64,000 nt of DNA, taken from an uncultured Prevotellaceae bacterium. Lineage in GTDB: Bacteria; Bacteroidota; Bacteroidia; Bacteroidales; Bacteroidaceae. Of this stretch, positions 17,446 through 27,202 are shown one piece after another (position 1 is the first letter of the stretch; each line of letters begins with the position of its first letter). Where the stretch lies: the NCBI GenBank assembly GCA_900543815.1, contig UQST01000002.1, forward strand, positions 101,811-165,810. The letters run 5' to 3'. The notes under the pieces were generated by a model that was not told the origin of the DNA, did not search any database, and worked only from the letters and a program-made list of their open reading frames with translations. The position numbers were made by a program, and so were the translations under genes.

Positions 17446-17453
17446 TACCTTTG
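17446..17453 (+). promoter_or_regulatory. -7 promoter element of the dcw cluster
   Basis: TACCTTTG, full TAnnTTTG match, 38 bp upstream of mraZ. The paired GTGGGGAA boxes occupy the adjacent upstream promoter region, well placed to block RNA polymerase. Confidence 0.6.
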
Positions 17454-17490
17454 CCAAAAATTACGCTTTAGCTAATAAGAAGTACACGAG

Positions 17491-17940
17491 ATGAGGTTTA
17501 CGGGCAGCATAGACGCCAAGGTGGATGAGAAGGGACGCGTGTTCGTTCCCAGCTCCTTCCGCAAGATTCTGCAGCGTGAGGACGCGGCGGGGCTTGTGCT
17601 GCGCCGTGACGTCTTCCAGCGCTGCCTGGTGCTCTATCCTGCCGAGGTGTGGAACCGTCAGGTGGATGCCCTGGCTGCCCGCACCAGTATGTTCGACCGT
17701 CAGGGCCGCGATGCCCTGCGCCGCTTTGTGGCAGGAGCCGAGGATATGACGCTTGATGGCAATGGCCGTCTGCTCATTCCCCGCAGGTATCTCGACGAGG
17801 CTGGCATACAGGCCGAGGTGCGCTTCATCGGTGTGGACGATACCATTGAAATCTGGAACCGCCAGGCTGCCGAGGCCCTTTCGGCCGAACCGGAGTCGCT
17901 GGCCGACAGTCTGGAGCAGATGATGAGACCGCTGGGCTGA
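17491..17940 (+). CDS. mraZ: Transcriptional regulator MraZ
   Basis: 149 residues with two SpoVT/AbrB-like half-domains: an N-terminal SIDAKVDEKGRVFVPSSFRK and a C-terminal DMTLDGNGRLLIPRRYLDEAG, as in the MraZ ring-shaped DNA-binding protein. It normally represses the dcw operon it heads. Candidate binding boxes lie directly upstream. Gap of 48 bp to rsmH. Confidence 0.93.
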   Translation: MRFTGSIDAKVDEKGRVFVPSSFRKILQREDAAGLVLRRDVFQRCLVLYPAEVWNRQVDALAARTSMFDRQGRDALRRFVAGAEDMTLDGNGRLLIPRRYLDEAGIQAEVRFIGVDDTIEIWNRQAAEALSAEPESLADSLEQMMRPLG

Positions 17941-17988
17941 CAGGCCGCTGCGCACCATTGTGCCCGACTGAAAATGAAAGACTGAGAC

Positions 17989-18915
17989 ATGAACTGTGAA
18001 ACATATCATATTCCCGTGATGCTGCAGCAGACGGTGGATGGCCTCGACATCCGCCCCGGCGGCACGTATGTAGATCTCACCTTTGGCGGTGGCGGGCATA
18101 GCCGAGAGATTCTGCGACGCCTGGGCAACGACGGTCGTCTGTTTGGTTTTGACCAGGATCTGGACGCCATGAAGGTCGCGCTTCATGACCCGCGCTTCAT
18201 CTTTGTGCGCAGCAACTTCCGTTTCCTGAAAAACTGGATGCGCTACTATGAGGTGGAGAGGGTGGATGGCATACTGGCCGACCTGGGTGTGAGCAGCCAT
18301 CATCTCGATGACGCGGCGCGGGGATTCAGCTTCCGGCAGGATGCACCGCTCGATATGCGCATGAACCAGAAGGCCAAGTGCTCGGCACGGACTGTGCTGC
18401 GCGACTACACTGAGGAGCAACTGGCCTCGGTGCTTTACCTCTATGGCGAGCTGAAGAACAGCCGTCGGTTGGCCTCGGCCATCGTCAAAGCACGGGCGCA
18501 AGGCGAGATAATGACCACGGGACAGCTGGCTGCCCTGCTGCAGCCGCTACTGCCCAGGGACAGGGAGAAGAAGGATCTGGCTCGTGTGTTCCAGGCTCTG
18601 CGCATCGAGGTGAACGGCGAGATGGACGCACTCAGGCAGATGCTCCATGCAGCGGTGGACGTGTTGGGCGAGGGTGGCAGGCTCTCGGTGCTCACCTATC
18701 ACTCGCTGGAGGACCGCATGGTCAAGAATGTGATGAAGAGCGGAAACGAGGAGGGCAAGCTGGAGACCGACGTGTTTGGCCGAAGCCATGCGCCCATGAA
18801 GCCGCTGAGCAACAAGCCGCAGATTCCCACCGAGCAGGAGCAGGCCGAGAACCCGCGCAGCCGCTCGGCCAAGTTGAGGGTGGCTGTGAAGTTGGCCACC
18901 GGCGGTGACGAGTGA
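17989..18915 (+). CDS. rsmH: 16S rRNA m4C1402 methyltransferase RsmH (MraW)
   Basis: 308-residue SAM-dependent methyltransferase that N4-methylates C1402 in the ribosomal decoding centre. It shows the N-terminal HIPVMLQQTVDGL, the SAM motif VDLTFGGGGHSREIL, the FGFDQDLDA strand, DLGVSSHHLDDAARGFSF, and the C-terminal LSVLTYHSLEDRMVK. Standard second gene of the dcw cluster. Confidence 0.96.
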   Translation: MNCETYHIPVMLQQTVDGLDIRPGGTYVDLTFGGGGHSREILRRLGNDGRLFGFDQDLDAMKVALHDPRFIFVRSNFRFLKNWMRYYEVERVDGILADLGVSSHHLDDAARGFSFRQDAPLDMRMNQKAKCSARTVLRDYTEEQLASVLYLYGELKNSRRLASAIVKARAQGEIMTTGQLAALLQPLLPRDREKKDLARVFQALRIEVNGEMDALRQMLHAAVDVLGEGGRLSVLTYHSLEDRMVKNVMKSGNEEGKLETDVFGRSHAPMKPLSNKPQIPTEQEQAENPRSRSAKLRVAVKLATGGDE

Positions 18916-18979
18916 GTCACGGCATCCATGGCAGAGGCGCGAGGCACAATCAAGAGAGACAACGACAAGACATACAATA

Positions 18980-19432
18980 ATGGCAGAAGACATAGAACAT
19001 CAGGACATACAGACCCAGGACTCCCCATCACAGGAGCCCCGGCCTCAGGAGCAGCCCTCGGACCAGGAGCAGCCCACGCGTTCGATGCCGCACGATGAGG
19101 ACGGTGACAACATTGACGCGCAGCACCTGCGCGAACTGCTGGCGGCCCTCAAGGTGGATGGCACGTGGTTCAAGAAGCACATACCAGTATTTCTGCTTGT
19201 GTTCGGCATGCTGGTGCTGTATGTGACCAACAGCTACCAGGCGCAGCAGGAGATACTGAAAGAGGAGGAACTCAACGACTCGGTCAAGGACTGCAAGTAC
19301 CGATGCCTGACACGTGAGGGCGAACTCACACGCCGTACCAGGCAGAGCCAGCTGGAGGAACAACTGAGGGATAGGGGCGACAGCACCCTGCTCCCCAGCA
19401 AGGAACCTCCGTTTTTGTTGATGGACGAATAA
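18980..19432 (+). CDS. ftsL: FtsL-like divisome protein
   Basis: 150-residue bitopic protein: a long acidic, Gln/Glu-rich cytoplasmic N-terminus (about 1-65), one membrane helix (HIPVFLLVFGMLVLYVTNS, about 71-89), then a helical periplasmic segment likely to form a coiled coil. Size, topology and position between rsmH and ftsI match the Bacteroidetes FtsL-like family. It should recruit and activate FtsW-FtsI. Start at 18980 chosen over 18905, which would overlap rsmH. Twelve bases separate it from ftsI. Confidence 0.8.
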   Translation: MAEDIEHQDIQTQDSPSQEPRPQEQPSDQEQPTRSMPHDEDGDNIDAQHLRELLAALKVDGTWFKKHIPVFLLVFGMLVLYVTNSYQAQQEILKEEELNDSVKDCKYRCLTREGELTRRTRQSQLEEQLRDRGDSTLLPSKEPPFLLMDE

Positions 19433-19444
19433 GGACGAATAGAG

Positions 19445-21628
19445 ATGAACGACAGAAAGAAGAATTCTATCAAGCGCTTCGGCATACTTTTTGTTGTGGT
19501 GTTGCTTGTTGCCGTCTGCATCATGAGTACAGCTGTGCGCACCATGCTCCCCCCGATGAGAGACTATTGGGAGGCAGTAGATCAGCGCTTCGTGAGCGAG
19601 AATATACCCATTCCCGCCAAGCGCGGTGACCTGCTCTCGGATGACGGCAGGGTGCTCTCTACGTCCCTGCCCGACTACCGTCTGTATATCGACCTGCGCG
19701 TGCAGGACAAGGACAGCGCATCGCGTGTCAAGACACAGCACTTCCGCGACTCGCTCATAGACTATCATGTGGATGAGATAGCACAGGGACTGCACCGCAT
19801 CTTCCCCGATTGCTCGGTTGCGTCATTCCGCACCAAGCTGGTGGAAGCCAAGAAGAACTGCCTGCGCAAGGTGAATGGACGTTACCCCCGACCCGTGCGC
19901 CTCTATAGCAATATGGCCACTTATGTGCAATACACAGAGTGCAAGAAGCTGCCACTCCTGCGCGAGGGCCGCTTCAAGGGCGGCTTTTACGGCGAGGTGG
20001 TAGAGAAGCGCAAGCGTCCCTATGGAGCGCTGGCAGCCCGCACGCTGGGCGACCTCTATCCCGACTCAGGCAAGGCCAAGAACGGACTCGAACTGCAGTT
20101 TGACAGCATCCTGCGCGGAACACCGGGCATCAAGCACCGCACCAAGGTGCGTGACCGCCGGGTGAGTCTGGTGGATGTGGAGCCTGAGGACGGTCACGAC
20201 CTGATGACCACCATTGACATCGACGTGCAGGATGTGGCCGACCGAGCCCTGCGCAACAAGCTCAAGGAACCGCTCGTCAACGGCGAAGAGGGCATGGCTG
20301 TGGTCATGGAAGTGGCCACAGGCGACGTGAAGGCCATTGTCAACCTGCAGAGGGGTGCCGATGGCGAATACTACGAGACCATGAACAGCGTAGTGGGCAA
20401 GCTGATGGAACCAGGTTCGACCTTCAAGACGGCCAGCATCATGGTGGCTATGGAGGATGGCTATATAAATAAGAACACGCGCGTGGATACAGGTGACGGC
20501 AAATGGCCGATGCATGGGCGCATCATGAAGGACCACAACTGGAACAAGGGTGGTTACGGCATGCTCAATGTCACCAGGGTGCTGATGAAGAGCTCCAACA
20601 TAGGTGTGAGCCGTCTCATAGACGGTGCCTATCACGATTGTCCCGATAAGTTCGTGCGCGGGCTCAACAATCTGGGCGTGGGTCTGCCCATGGATCTCGA
20701 CATCCCCGGCAGCGGTAGGCCCAGGGTGTATATGCCCAAGAAGGCCAAGAACGGCCATTGGATTCTGCCCATCACCCGAAATGGAGTGCCCATGGAGCTG
20801 GGCAAGCCCGACCTCGCATGGATGAGCATCGGCTATGCCCTGCAGTTGCCGCCCATCTATACGCTGGCTTTCTATAACGGTATTGCCAACAACGGCCGCA
20901 TGATGAAGCCACGGTTTGTGACACGCGAGCTGTCTGACGGACAGGTGGTGCGCGAGTTTCCGCCCGTGGTTTTCAAGGAGAAGATGTGCAGCCAGAAGAC
21001 TTTGGATGCCATACATGAGATATTGGACTCTGTGGTGATGGGTGACGGAGGACTGGGCAAGCCTGCCGGTGACCCCAAAAGGTCCTTCCGCACGAGCGGC
21101 AAGACTGGCACGGCGCAAGTGGCAGAGGCAGGAGGCTATCACAACGGACCTGTCAAGTACATGGTGAGCTTCTGCGGATATTTCCCCTCAGAGAAGCCCA
21201 AGTACAGTTGTCTGGTGTGCATCGTCAAGAAGGGGACACCTGCATCGGGCGGAGGCCAGTGCGGACCGGTCTTCCGCGAGATATCGCAGTACCTGATGAC
21301 CAAGGACAAATACTATGACGCGCGAAGCATAGGCAAGGACAATGAGTCCAACAGTCCCAGTGTGGCCCACGGGCATCGGGACAAGGCACAGCAGGTATTG
21401 GACCTGCTCGACAGCGATGAGCAGGTGCCTGCCGGCGTTGACTCTGTGGAGGCCAAGCCCGGTGCTGTGCCCAATCTGATAGGCATGGGGGCGCGTGACG
21501 CTGTGCAGGCATTGCAGGACCTGGGGCTGAGGGCACGCGTCAATGGCAAGGGACGTGTGGTGAAGCAGAGCGTGGCTCCGGGAGTCAAGGCCGACAAGGG
21601 GCACACCGTGACGCTGACACTTGAGTGA
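19445..21628 (+). CDS. ftsI: Division-specific transpeptidase FtsI (PBP3) with PASTA domain
   Basis: 727-residue class B PBP for septal peptidoglycan. Membrane anchor about residues 11-32, then a dimerisation domain and a transpeptidase domain with SxxK at 325-328 (PGSTFKTA), SxN at 383-385 (KSSNIG) and KTG at 553-555 (SGKTGTAQV). It ends with a single PASTA domain (about 671-727, VPNLIGMGARDAVQALQDLG), a muropeptide-sensing fold also found in Gram-positive PBPs and common in Bacteroidetes FtsI. Confidence 0.95.
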   Translation: MNDRKKNSIKRFGILFVVVLLVAVCIMSTAVRTMLPPMRDYWEAVDQRFVSENIPIPAKRGDLLSDDGRVLSTSLPDYRLYIDLRVQDKDSASRVKTQHFRDSLIDYHVDEIAQGLHRIFPDCSVASFRTKLVEAKKNCLRKVNGRYPRPVRLYSNMATYVQYTECKKLPLLREGRFKGGFYGEVVEKRKRPYGALAARTLGDLYPDSGKAKNGLELQFDSILRGTPGIKHRTKVRDRRVSLVDVEPEDGHDLMTTIDIDVQDVADRALRNKLKEPLVNGEEGMAVVMEVATGDVKAIVNLQRGADGEYYETMNSVVGKLMEPGSTFKTASIMVAMEDGYINKNTRVDTGDGKWPMHGRIMKDHNWNKGGYGMLNVTRVLMKSSNIGVSRLIDGAYHDCPDKFVRGLNNLGVGLPMDLDIPGSGRPRVYMPKKAKNGHWILPITRNGVPMELGKPDLAWMSIGYALQLPPIYTLAFYNGIANNGRMMKPRFVTRELSDGQVVREFPPVVFKEKMCSQKTLDAIHEILDSVVMGDGGLGKPAGDPKRSFRTSGKTGTAQVAEAGGYHNGPVKYMVSFCGYFPSEKPKYSCLVCIVKKGTPASGGGQCGPVFREISQYLMTKDKYYDARSIGKDNESNSPSVAHGHRDKAQQVLDLLDSDEQVPAGVDSVEAKPGAVPNLIGMGARDAVQALQDLGLRARVNGKGRVVKQSVAPGVKADKGHTVTLTLE

Positions 21629-21667
21629 TGAAGTCGTTATACATTATATATAATATATAGGCACGAT

Positions 21668-23128
21668 ATGAAACTGAACCAGTTGATAAAGGACTGCCAG
21701 CCCGTACAGACAGTGGGCGAGGAAGGCAGAGAGGTGAAGAGCGTACAGATAGATTCCAGAAGGGTGCAGCCCGGTGACCTGTTTGTGGCACTGAGGGGAA
21801 CCCAGGTGGATGGACATGAATATATCGAGAAAGCCATTGGGCAGGGCGCTACAGCCGTTGTCTGTGAGTCGTTGCCGCAGCATGTGAGCGAGGACGTGAC
21901 TTATCTGGTGTATCCCGACACCGAATTGGCCGTGGGGCCGCTTGCCACTGCCTGTGCCGGCAATCCCTCGCAGAGGATGAAACTGGTGGGCGTGACAGGC
22001 ACCAACGGAAAGACTACCATAGCCACTGTGCTCTACAATATGTTCCGTCGCATGGGCTACAAGTGCGGCCTGTGCAGTACGGTGTGCAACTACATCGACG
22101 GACGTCCCATCCCCACGGAGTGCACCACACCCGATGCCGTGACGCTCAACAACCTGTTGGGACAGATGGCCGACGAGGGGTGCGAATATGCATTCATGGA
22201 GGTGAGCAGCCACAGCGTGGCGCAGCACAGAATAGGCGGACTGACCTTTGCGGGAGGTATCTTCACCAACCTCACACGCGACCATCTGGACTATCATAAG
22301 ACATTTGAGAACTACAGAGATGCCAAGAAAGCGTTCTTCGATGCTCTCCCACGTGAGGCCTTCGCCGTTACCAATGCCGATGATAGGAACGGTATGGTCA
22401 TGGTGCAGAACACCCGGGCGCAGGTGAAGACCTATTCGGCACGTGGCGCAGCGGACTTCCGTGGCCGTATCTTGGAAGAGAGTTTCGAGGGGATGAACCT
22501 TGAAATGGACGGACGAGAGGTGTTTGTGCAATTTGTGGGACGCTTCAATGTGAGCAATCTGCTGGCTGTATATGCTGCCGCTGTGCTTCTGGGCGTGGAG
22601 CCCGGCGAGGCTCTGGTGCAGCTGAGTGCCATGAAGCCGGTCAATGGCCGTTTTGAGAGCATCCGTTCGCCCAAGGGCGTGACAGCCATCGTCGATTATG
22701 CCCACACACCGGATGCCCTTGTCAATGTGCTTCAGACCATCAACGATGTGCTGCAGCACCGCGGGGAGTGCTGGACTGTGTGCGGTGCGGGCGGCAACCG
22801 TGACCGCGGCAAGCGGCCCATCATGGCGAAAGTGGCAGCCGAGAACAGCGACCGGGTGATAATCACAAGTGACAATCCGCGCTTCGAGGACCCGCAGGCC
22901 ATTATCGACGATATGCTTGCAGGGCTCAGCGATGAGCAGCGCCAGAGTGTGCTGAGCATCGTGGACAGGCGCGAGGCAATACGCACCGCCTGCATGCTTG
23001 CCAAGCCAGGCGATGTGATACTGGTGGCCGGCAAGGGACACGAGGACTATCAGATAGTGCAGGGAGTGAAGCACCACTTTGATGACCATGAGGTCATCCG
23101 TGAGGCTTTCGGGCTCTCGGACAAGTAA
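21668..23128 (+). CDS. murE: UDP-MurNAc-tripeptide synthetase MurE
   Basis: 486-residue ligase adding the third residue to UDP-MurNAc-L-Ala-D-Glu. P-loop GVTGTNGKTT at about 108-117; the carbamylated lysine is expected in NYRDAKKAFF near 220. The DNPR motif at 402-405 is the signature for meso-diaminopimelate rather than lysine. Cytoplasmic step of lipid II synthesis. Confidence 0.96.
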   Translation: MKLNQLIKDCQPVQTVGEEGREVKSVQIDSRRVQPGDLFVALRGTQVDGHEYIEKAIGQGATAVVCESLPQHVSEDVTYLVYPDTELAVGPLATACAGNPSQRMKLVGVTGTNGKTTIATVLYNMFRRMGYKCGLCSTVCNYIDGRPIPTECTTPDAVTLNNLLGQMADEGCEYAFMEVSSHSVAQHRIGGLTFAGGIFTNLTRDHLDYHKTFENYRDAKKAFFDALPREAFAVTNADDRNGMVMVQNTRAQVKTYSARGAADFRGRILEESFEGMNLEMDGREVFVQFVGRFNVSNLLAVYAAAVLLGVEPGEALVQLSAMKPVNGRFESIRSPKGVTAIVDYAHTPDALVNVLQTINDVLQHRGECWTVCGAGGNRDRGKRPIMAKVAAENSDRVIITSDNPRFEDPQAIIDDMLAGLSDEQRQSVLSIVDRREAIRTACMLAKPGDVILVAGKGHEDYQIVQGVKHHFDDHEVIREAFGLSDK

Positions 23129-23154
23129 CGTAATAAGTCAACAAATAAGGAAAA

Positions 23155-24420
23155 ATGCTATATTATCTCTTTAGATACTTGGAACAGTTTGGCATGAAGG
23201 GTGCTGGCATGTGGCAGTACATCTCATTCCGCTCACTCCTTACACTGGTTCTGAGTCTGCTCATATCCATGTGGTTTGGCCAGTACTTCATACGTTGGAT
23301 GCACAACCACGGTGGCAACGAGGCCCAGAGAAACGCCGAGGTAGATCCTTACGGCGTGGAGAAGAAAGGTGTGCCCACCATGGGAGGCGTCATCATAATA
23401 GTGGCCACATTGGTGCCCTGTCTGCTGTTCGGCCGACTGCGCAATATCTACCTGTTGCTGATAATGGGTACCACGCTGTGGCTTGGCCTGATAGGTTTCA
23501 TCGACGACTATATCAAGATGAAGGTGACAAAGGACGGACTGAGACCTATCTATAAGTTGATGGGACAGGCTATTCTGGGTCTGGCTGTAGGACTGACGCT
23601 TTGGGCAAGCCCCGATGCAGTCATCCGTGAGAACATCAGCACCGAGAGGGTGGGTGTGCAGAGCGTGGTCGTGCACAAGAACAAGCCCGTGAAGAGCACC
23701 ATCACCACCATTCCCTTTGTCAAGGACAATAATCTGGACTATTCGGATGCGGTGGGTTTCCTGGGGCAGCACAAGGCGGCTGCGGGATGGATTCTGTTTG
23801 TCCTCGTGACCGTGTTTGTGGTGATGGCGGTGAGCAACGGAAGCAATATGAACGACGGCATGGACGGCATGTGCGCGGGCAACTCCGCCATCATCTGTCT
23901 GGCGCTGGGCATTCTGGCGTATGTGAGCAGCCATGCCCAGTTTGCCAGCTACCTCAATATCATGTTCATCCCGGGCAGTGAAGAACTCGTGATATTCCTC
24001 TGTGCCTTTGTGGGCGCGCTGACAGGCTTCCTTTGGTACAACTCTTATCCTGCCCAGGTATTCATGGGCGATACGGGCAGTCTGGCCATTGGCGGCATCA
24101 TCGCAGTGGTGGCCATCATCATCCACAAGGAGCTGCTCCTGCCCTTGCTCTGCTTCGTGTTCTTCATCGAGAGCGTGAGCGTGCTGCTGCAGACAGAGTA
24201 TGCCAAGATGGGCAACAAGCGTGGAGAGAAATGGAGAGTGTTTAAGCGTGCTCCCATACACGATGCTTTCAGAATCAAGCCAGGGCAGTTGCCCGCAGAT
24301 TTCAAGATTCTGCTCAATTGGCCCAAAGGCTGCTGGCTGGAGTCCAAGATAACGGTGCGCTTCTGGATAATAACGATTATCACGGCAGCGCTGACCATTG
24401 TGACGTTGAAGATAAGATAA
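23155..24420 (+). CDS. mraY: Phospho-MurNAc-pentapeptide transferase MraY
   Basis: 421-residue polytopic membrane enzyme that transfers phospho-MurNAc-pentapeptide to undecaprenyl phosphate, making lipid I. Signatures: GVPTMGG early, FIDDYIKM, NDGMDGMCAG and GDTGSLAIGG, and the C-terminal KRAPIHDAF. Longer than the roughly 360-residue E. coli enzyme owing to an insertion around residues 155-195, as in other Bacteroidetes. Confidence 0.96.
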   Translation: MLYYLFRYLEQFGMKGAGMWQYISFRSLLTLVLSLLISMWFGQYFIRWMHNHGGNEAQRNAEVDPYGVEKKGVPTMGGVIIIVATLVPCLLFGRLRNIYLLLIMGTTLWLGLIGFIDDYIKMKVTKDGLRPIYKLMGQAILGLAVGLTLWASPDAVIRENISTERVGVQSVVVHKNKPVKSTITTIPFVKDNNLDYSDAVGFLGQHKAAAGWILFVLVTVFVVMAVSNGSNMNDGMDGMCAGNSAIICLALGILAYVSSHAQFASYLNIMFIPGSEELVIFLCAFVGALTGFLWYNSYPAQVFMGDTGSLAIGGIIAVVAIIIHKELLLPLLCFVFFIESVSVLLQTEYAKMGNKRGEKWRVFKRAPIHDAFRIKPGQLPADFKILLNWPKGCWLESKITVRFWIITIITAALTIVTLKIR

Positions 24421-24446
24421 TGAATCAGACTGAGAGGAGACATAAG

Positions 24447-25781
24447 ATGAATAGAATAGTAGTATTGGGTGCCGCCGAGAGTGGAGTAGGAGCTGCCGCG
24501 CTGGCCAAAGTCAAGGGGTACGATGTGTTTGTGAGTGATTCGGGGATGATAAAGCCTCACTACAAGGACATCCTTGGCCAGTATGGCGTGGAGTGGGAAG
24601 AAGGCCATCACACCGAGGAGAAGATACTGAATGCCACCGAAGTGGTGAAGAGTCCGGGCATCCCCGAGAATGCTCCTATGGTGGAGAAGGTGCGCCAGGC
24701 AGGCATTCCCATCATCAGCGAGATAGAGTTCGCGGGACGATATACCCATGCAAGGATGATATGCGTGACGGGCTCAAACGGCAAGACCACCACCACAAGC
24801 CTTATATATCATATATTCCAGGAGGCCGGGTACAACGTGGGTCTGGCTGGCAACATAGGGCGCAGCCTCGCCCTGCAGATAGCGGAAGGCAGGAACTTCG
24901 ATTACTACATCATTGAGTTGAGCAGCTTCCAGCTCGACAATATGTACAAGTTCAGGGCCAACATCGCAATACTGCTCAACATCACTCCCGACCATCTGGA
25001 CCGCTATGACAACAGCATGCAGAACTATGCCGACGCCAAGATGCGTATTGTGCAGAACCAGACTGAGGACGATGCCTTTGTCTATTGGGCAGACGATCCC
25101 GTCATCAAGAAAGAACTGAAGCGCTATGGTATCAAGGCCAAGATGTGCCCCTTCAGCATCCTGGAGAAGAAGGGAATGATAGGTTATATATCCGATGGAC
25201 AGTACGTCATAGAGCGTCCCACTCCCTTCAACATGGAGCAGGAAGGACTGAGTCTGACGGGGAAACATAACATGTACAACAGTCTGGCAGCAGGAATTGC
25301 AGCTCATCTGAGTGGCATCAAGGACGACTCCCTGCGCCATAGCTTGAGCGATTTCGAAGGTGTGGAGCATCGTCTGGAGCGTGTGGCACGAGTGGGCGGT
25401 GTGCAGTACATCAATGATTCGAAGGCCACAAACGTGGATGCCTGCTGGTATGCACTGGAGAGCATGACCACTCCCACCATTCTCATCCTGGGTGGAAAGG
25501 ACAAAGGCAACGACTACAATGCCATAAAGGATTTGGTGAAGAAGAAGTGTAAGGGACTCGTGTATCTGGGTGCCGACAACGCCAAACTGCATGCCTTCTT
25601 CGATGGTATGGGCATTCCCGTGGCTGATACCCACAGTATGAAGGATTGTGTGGCGGCATGTGTGGCTATGGCAAAGCCCGGTGATACGGTGCTTTTGAGC
25701 CCTTGCTGTGCCAGCTTCGACCTCTTCAAGAATATGGAGGACCGCGGCGAACAGTTCAAGGAACTTGTAAGGGCGCTCTGA
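24447..25781 (+). CDS. murD: UDP-MurNAc-L-alanine:D-glutamate ligase MurD
   Basis: 444-residue Mur ligase adding D-Glu. N-terminal Rossmann motif VVLGAAESGVGAAALAKV, P-loop CVTGSNGKTTTTS, and KDKGNDYNAIKDL in the C-terminal domain. The ATG at 24447, preceded by GAGGAGA, is chosen; an upstream frame reaching 24318 lies inside mraY and gives no family-like sequence. Confidence 0.95.
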   Translation: MNRIVVLGAAESGVGAAALAKVKGYDVFVSDSGMIKPHYKDILGQYGVEWEEGHHTEEKILNATEVVKSPGIPENAPMVEKVRQAGIPIISEIEFAGRYTHARMICVTGSNGKTTTTSLIYHIFQEAGYNVGLAGNIGRSLALQIAEGRNFDYYIIELSSFQLDNMYKFRANIAILLNITPDHLDRYDNSMQNYADAKMRIVQNQTEDDAFVYWADDPVIKKELKRYGIKAKMCPFSILEKKGMIGYISDGQYVIERPTPFNMEQEGLSLTGKHNMYNSLAAGIAAHLSGIKDDSLRHSLSDFEGVEHRLERVARVGGVQYINDSKATNVDACWYALESMTTPTILILGGKDKGNDYNAIKDLVKKKCKGLVYLGADNAKLHAFFDGMGIPVADTHSMKDCVAACVAMAKPGDTVLLSPCCASFDLFKNMEDRGEQFKELVRAL

Positions 25782-25884
25782 TGAAGCCCGTAGATTCATA
25801 AGGAACAGAACTAAGAGACAGAAGGGAAAGGTGCGGAAATGCCCCATGAGAGCATCCTCCTTCCCAAAGGATATAAGGTAAGAG

Positions 25885-27138
25885 ATGAACGTGAAGAAGA
25901 AAATAAACTGGTCGGGACTGATGCAGGGTGACTTGGTCATCTGGATGGTCTTCATTCTCCTGCTTATGATATCGGTGGTGGAAGTGTATAGCGCCTCCAG
26001 CACTATGAGTTATGGAGGCAAGAGCAGTTACTGGGAACCGGTCATGCAACACGGCAGCTTCTGGCTGATAGGCCTGGTGACCGCATGGTTCGTGAGTCGT
26101 GTGCCGTGCAACTATTTCAAGTTGGGAGGCACCATCGGCCTGTTTTTTGCCCTGATGCTGCAGCTTACGGCATTGTTCTCCGGCAAGCTCAATGGTGCCG
26201 GTCGCTGGATTCACCTGTGGGGGCTGACGTTCCAGCCCAGTGAACTCACCAAGATGGCTTTGGTCACTTATCTCGCTTTCATCTTCTCGTCATTGCGCAA
26301 TGGCAAGGAAGTGTCGTCAACGGGCAATAAGTTCGCGGCCTTTGGCGCGATTGCTTCATTGGCCTTGATTGTCACAGAGAACCTATCTACGGCGGGTCTC
26401 ATCTTCCTTATCGTGTTGGGCATGGCCTTCTTTGCGCAGGTACGAGCGAAGTTGCTGGCTATTATCTTTGTCATTATGGTGTCGGTGGGTGCAGGTGGCT
26501 GGATTCTTGTACACAGCATCCCCGAGGAAACACTCAGCGAGTGGAGGGCATCGGAGAACCCTATAACCCATCGCGTACCCACATGGGTGGCCCGTATCAC
26601 CGACAAGCACGAGATACCGGACAACCCCAAGGACTATGACATTACAGACAATATACAGGTCACTCATGCCCGTATAGCGGTTGCCACATCGCACGGCATC
26701 GGCAAAGGTCCCGGCAAATCACGTCAGCGCGACTACCTTCCGCAGGCCTATTCAGACTTCATCTATGCCATCATCATTGAGGAGACCGGCATATTGGGAG
26801 GCCTTGTGGTGATGTTCCTGTACCTCTTGTTCATGTGGAGATGCAGGACGATAGCCGAGCGCTGCAAGTCTCTGTTCCCCTCTTATCTGGTGATGGGGCT
26901 GTCGCTCATGATAGTTCTGCAGGCTATGGTCAATATGGCGGTGGCTGTGGGAGCGATGCCAGTCACAGGACAGCCGCTGCCTCTCATCAGCCGCGGAGGC
27001 TCCAGCATCCTCATCAATTGCATTTGCGTGGGCATGATATTGAGCGTGAGCCGTACGGCAAAGAAGACTGGTGAGCCGGCGGGCAGTGCTCCGACCCGTG
27101 ATGAAGGGGAGGCTGCAGCGGGTGCTTTGACTGCCTGA
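25885..27138 (+). CDS. ftsW: Septal peptidoglycan glycosyltransferase FtsW
   Basis: 417-residue SEDS-family membrane protein polymerising septal glycan with FtsI. About ten hydrophobic helices; signatures LTFQPSELTKMAL and, near the C-terminus, TGQPLPLISRGGSSILIN. Its sister rodA lies 15 kb to the left in the mre operon. The 103-bp gap after murD is the largest inside the cluster but contains no clear promoter or terminator. Confidence 0.94.
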   Translation: MNVKKKINWSGLMQGDLVIWMVFILLLMISVVEVYSASSTMSYGGKSSYWEPVMQHGSFWLIGLVTAWFVSRVPCNYFKLGGTIGLFFALMLQLTALFSGKLNGAGRWIHLWGLTFQPSELTKMALVTYLAFIFSSLRNGKEVSSTGNKFAAFGAIASLALIVTENLSTAGLIFLIVLGMAFFAQVRAKLLAIIFVIMVSVGAGGWILVHSIPEETLSEWRASENPITHRVPTWVARITDKHEIPDNPKDYDITDNIQVTHARIAVATSHGIGKGPGKSRQRDYLPQAYSDFIYAIIIEETGILGGLVVMFLYLLFMWRCRTIAERCKSLFPSYLVMGLSLMIVLQAMVNMAVAVGAMPVTGQPLPLISRGGSSILINCICVGMILSVSRTAKKTGEPAGSAPTRDEGEAAAGALTA

Positions 27139-27202
27139 GTAAGATAAAGAAGTATGCCCATGGCGCAAGCCGACGGGAACGATATAGAGAAAGGAGAATG
27201 AT

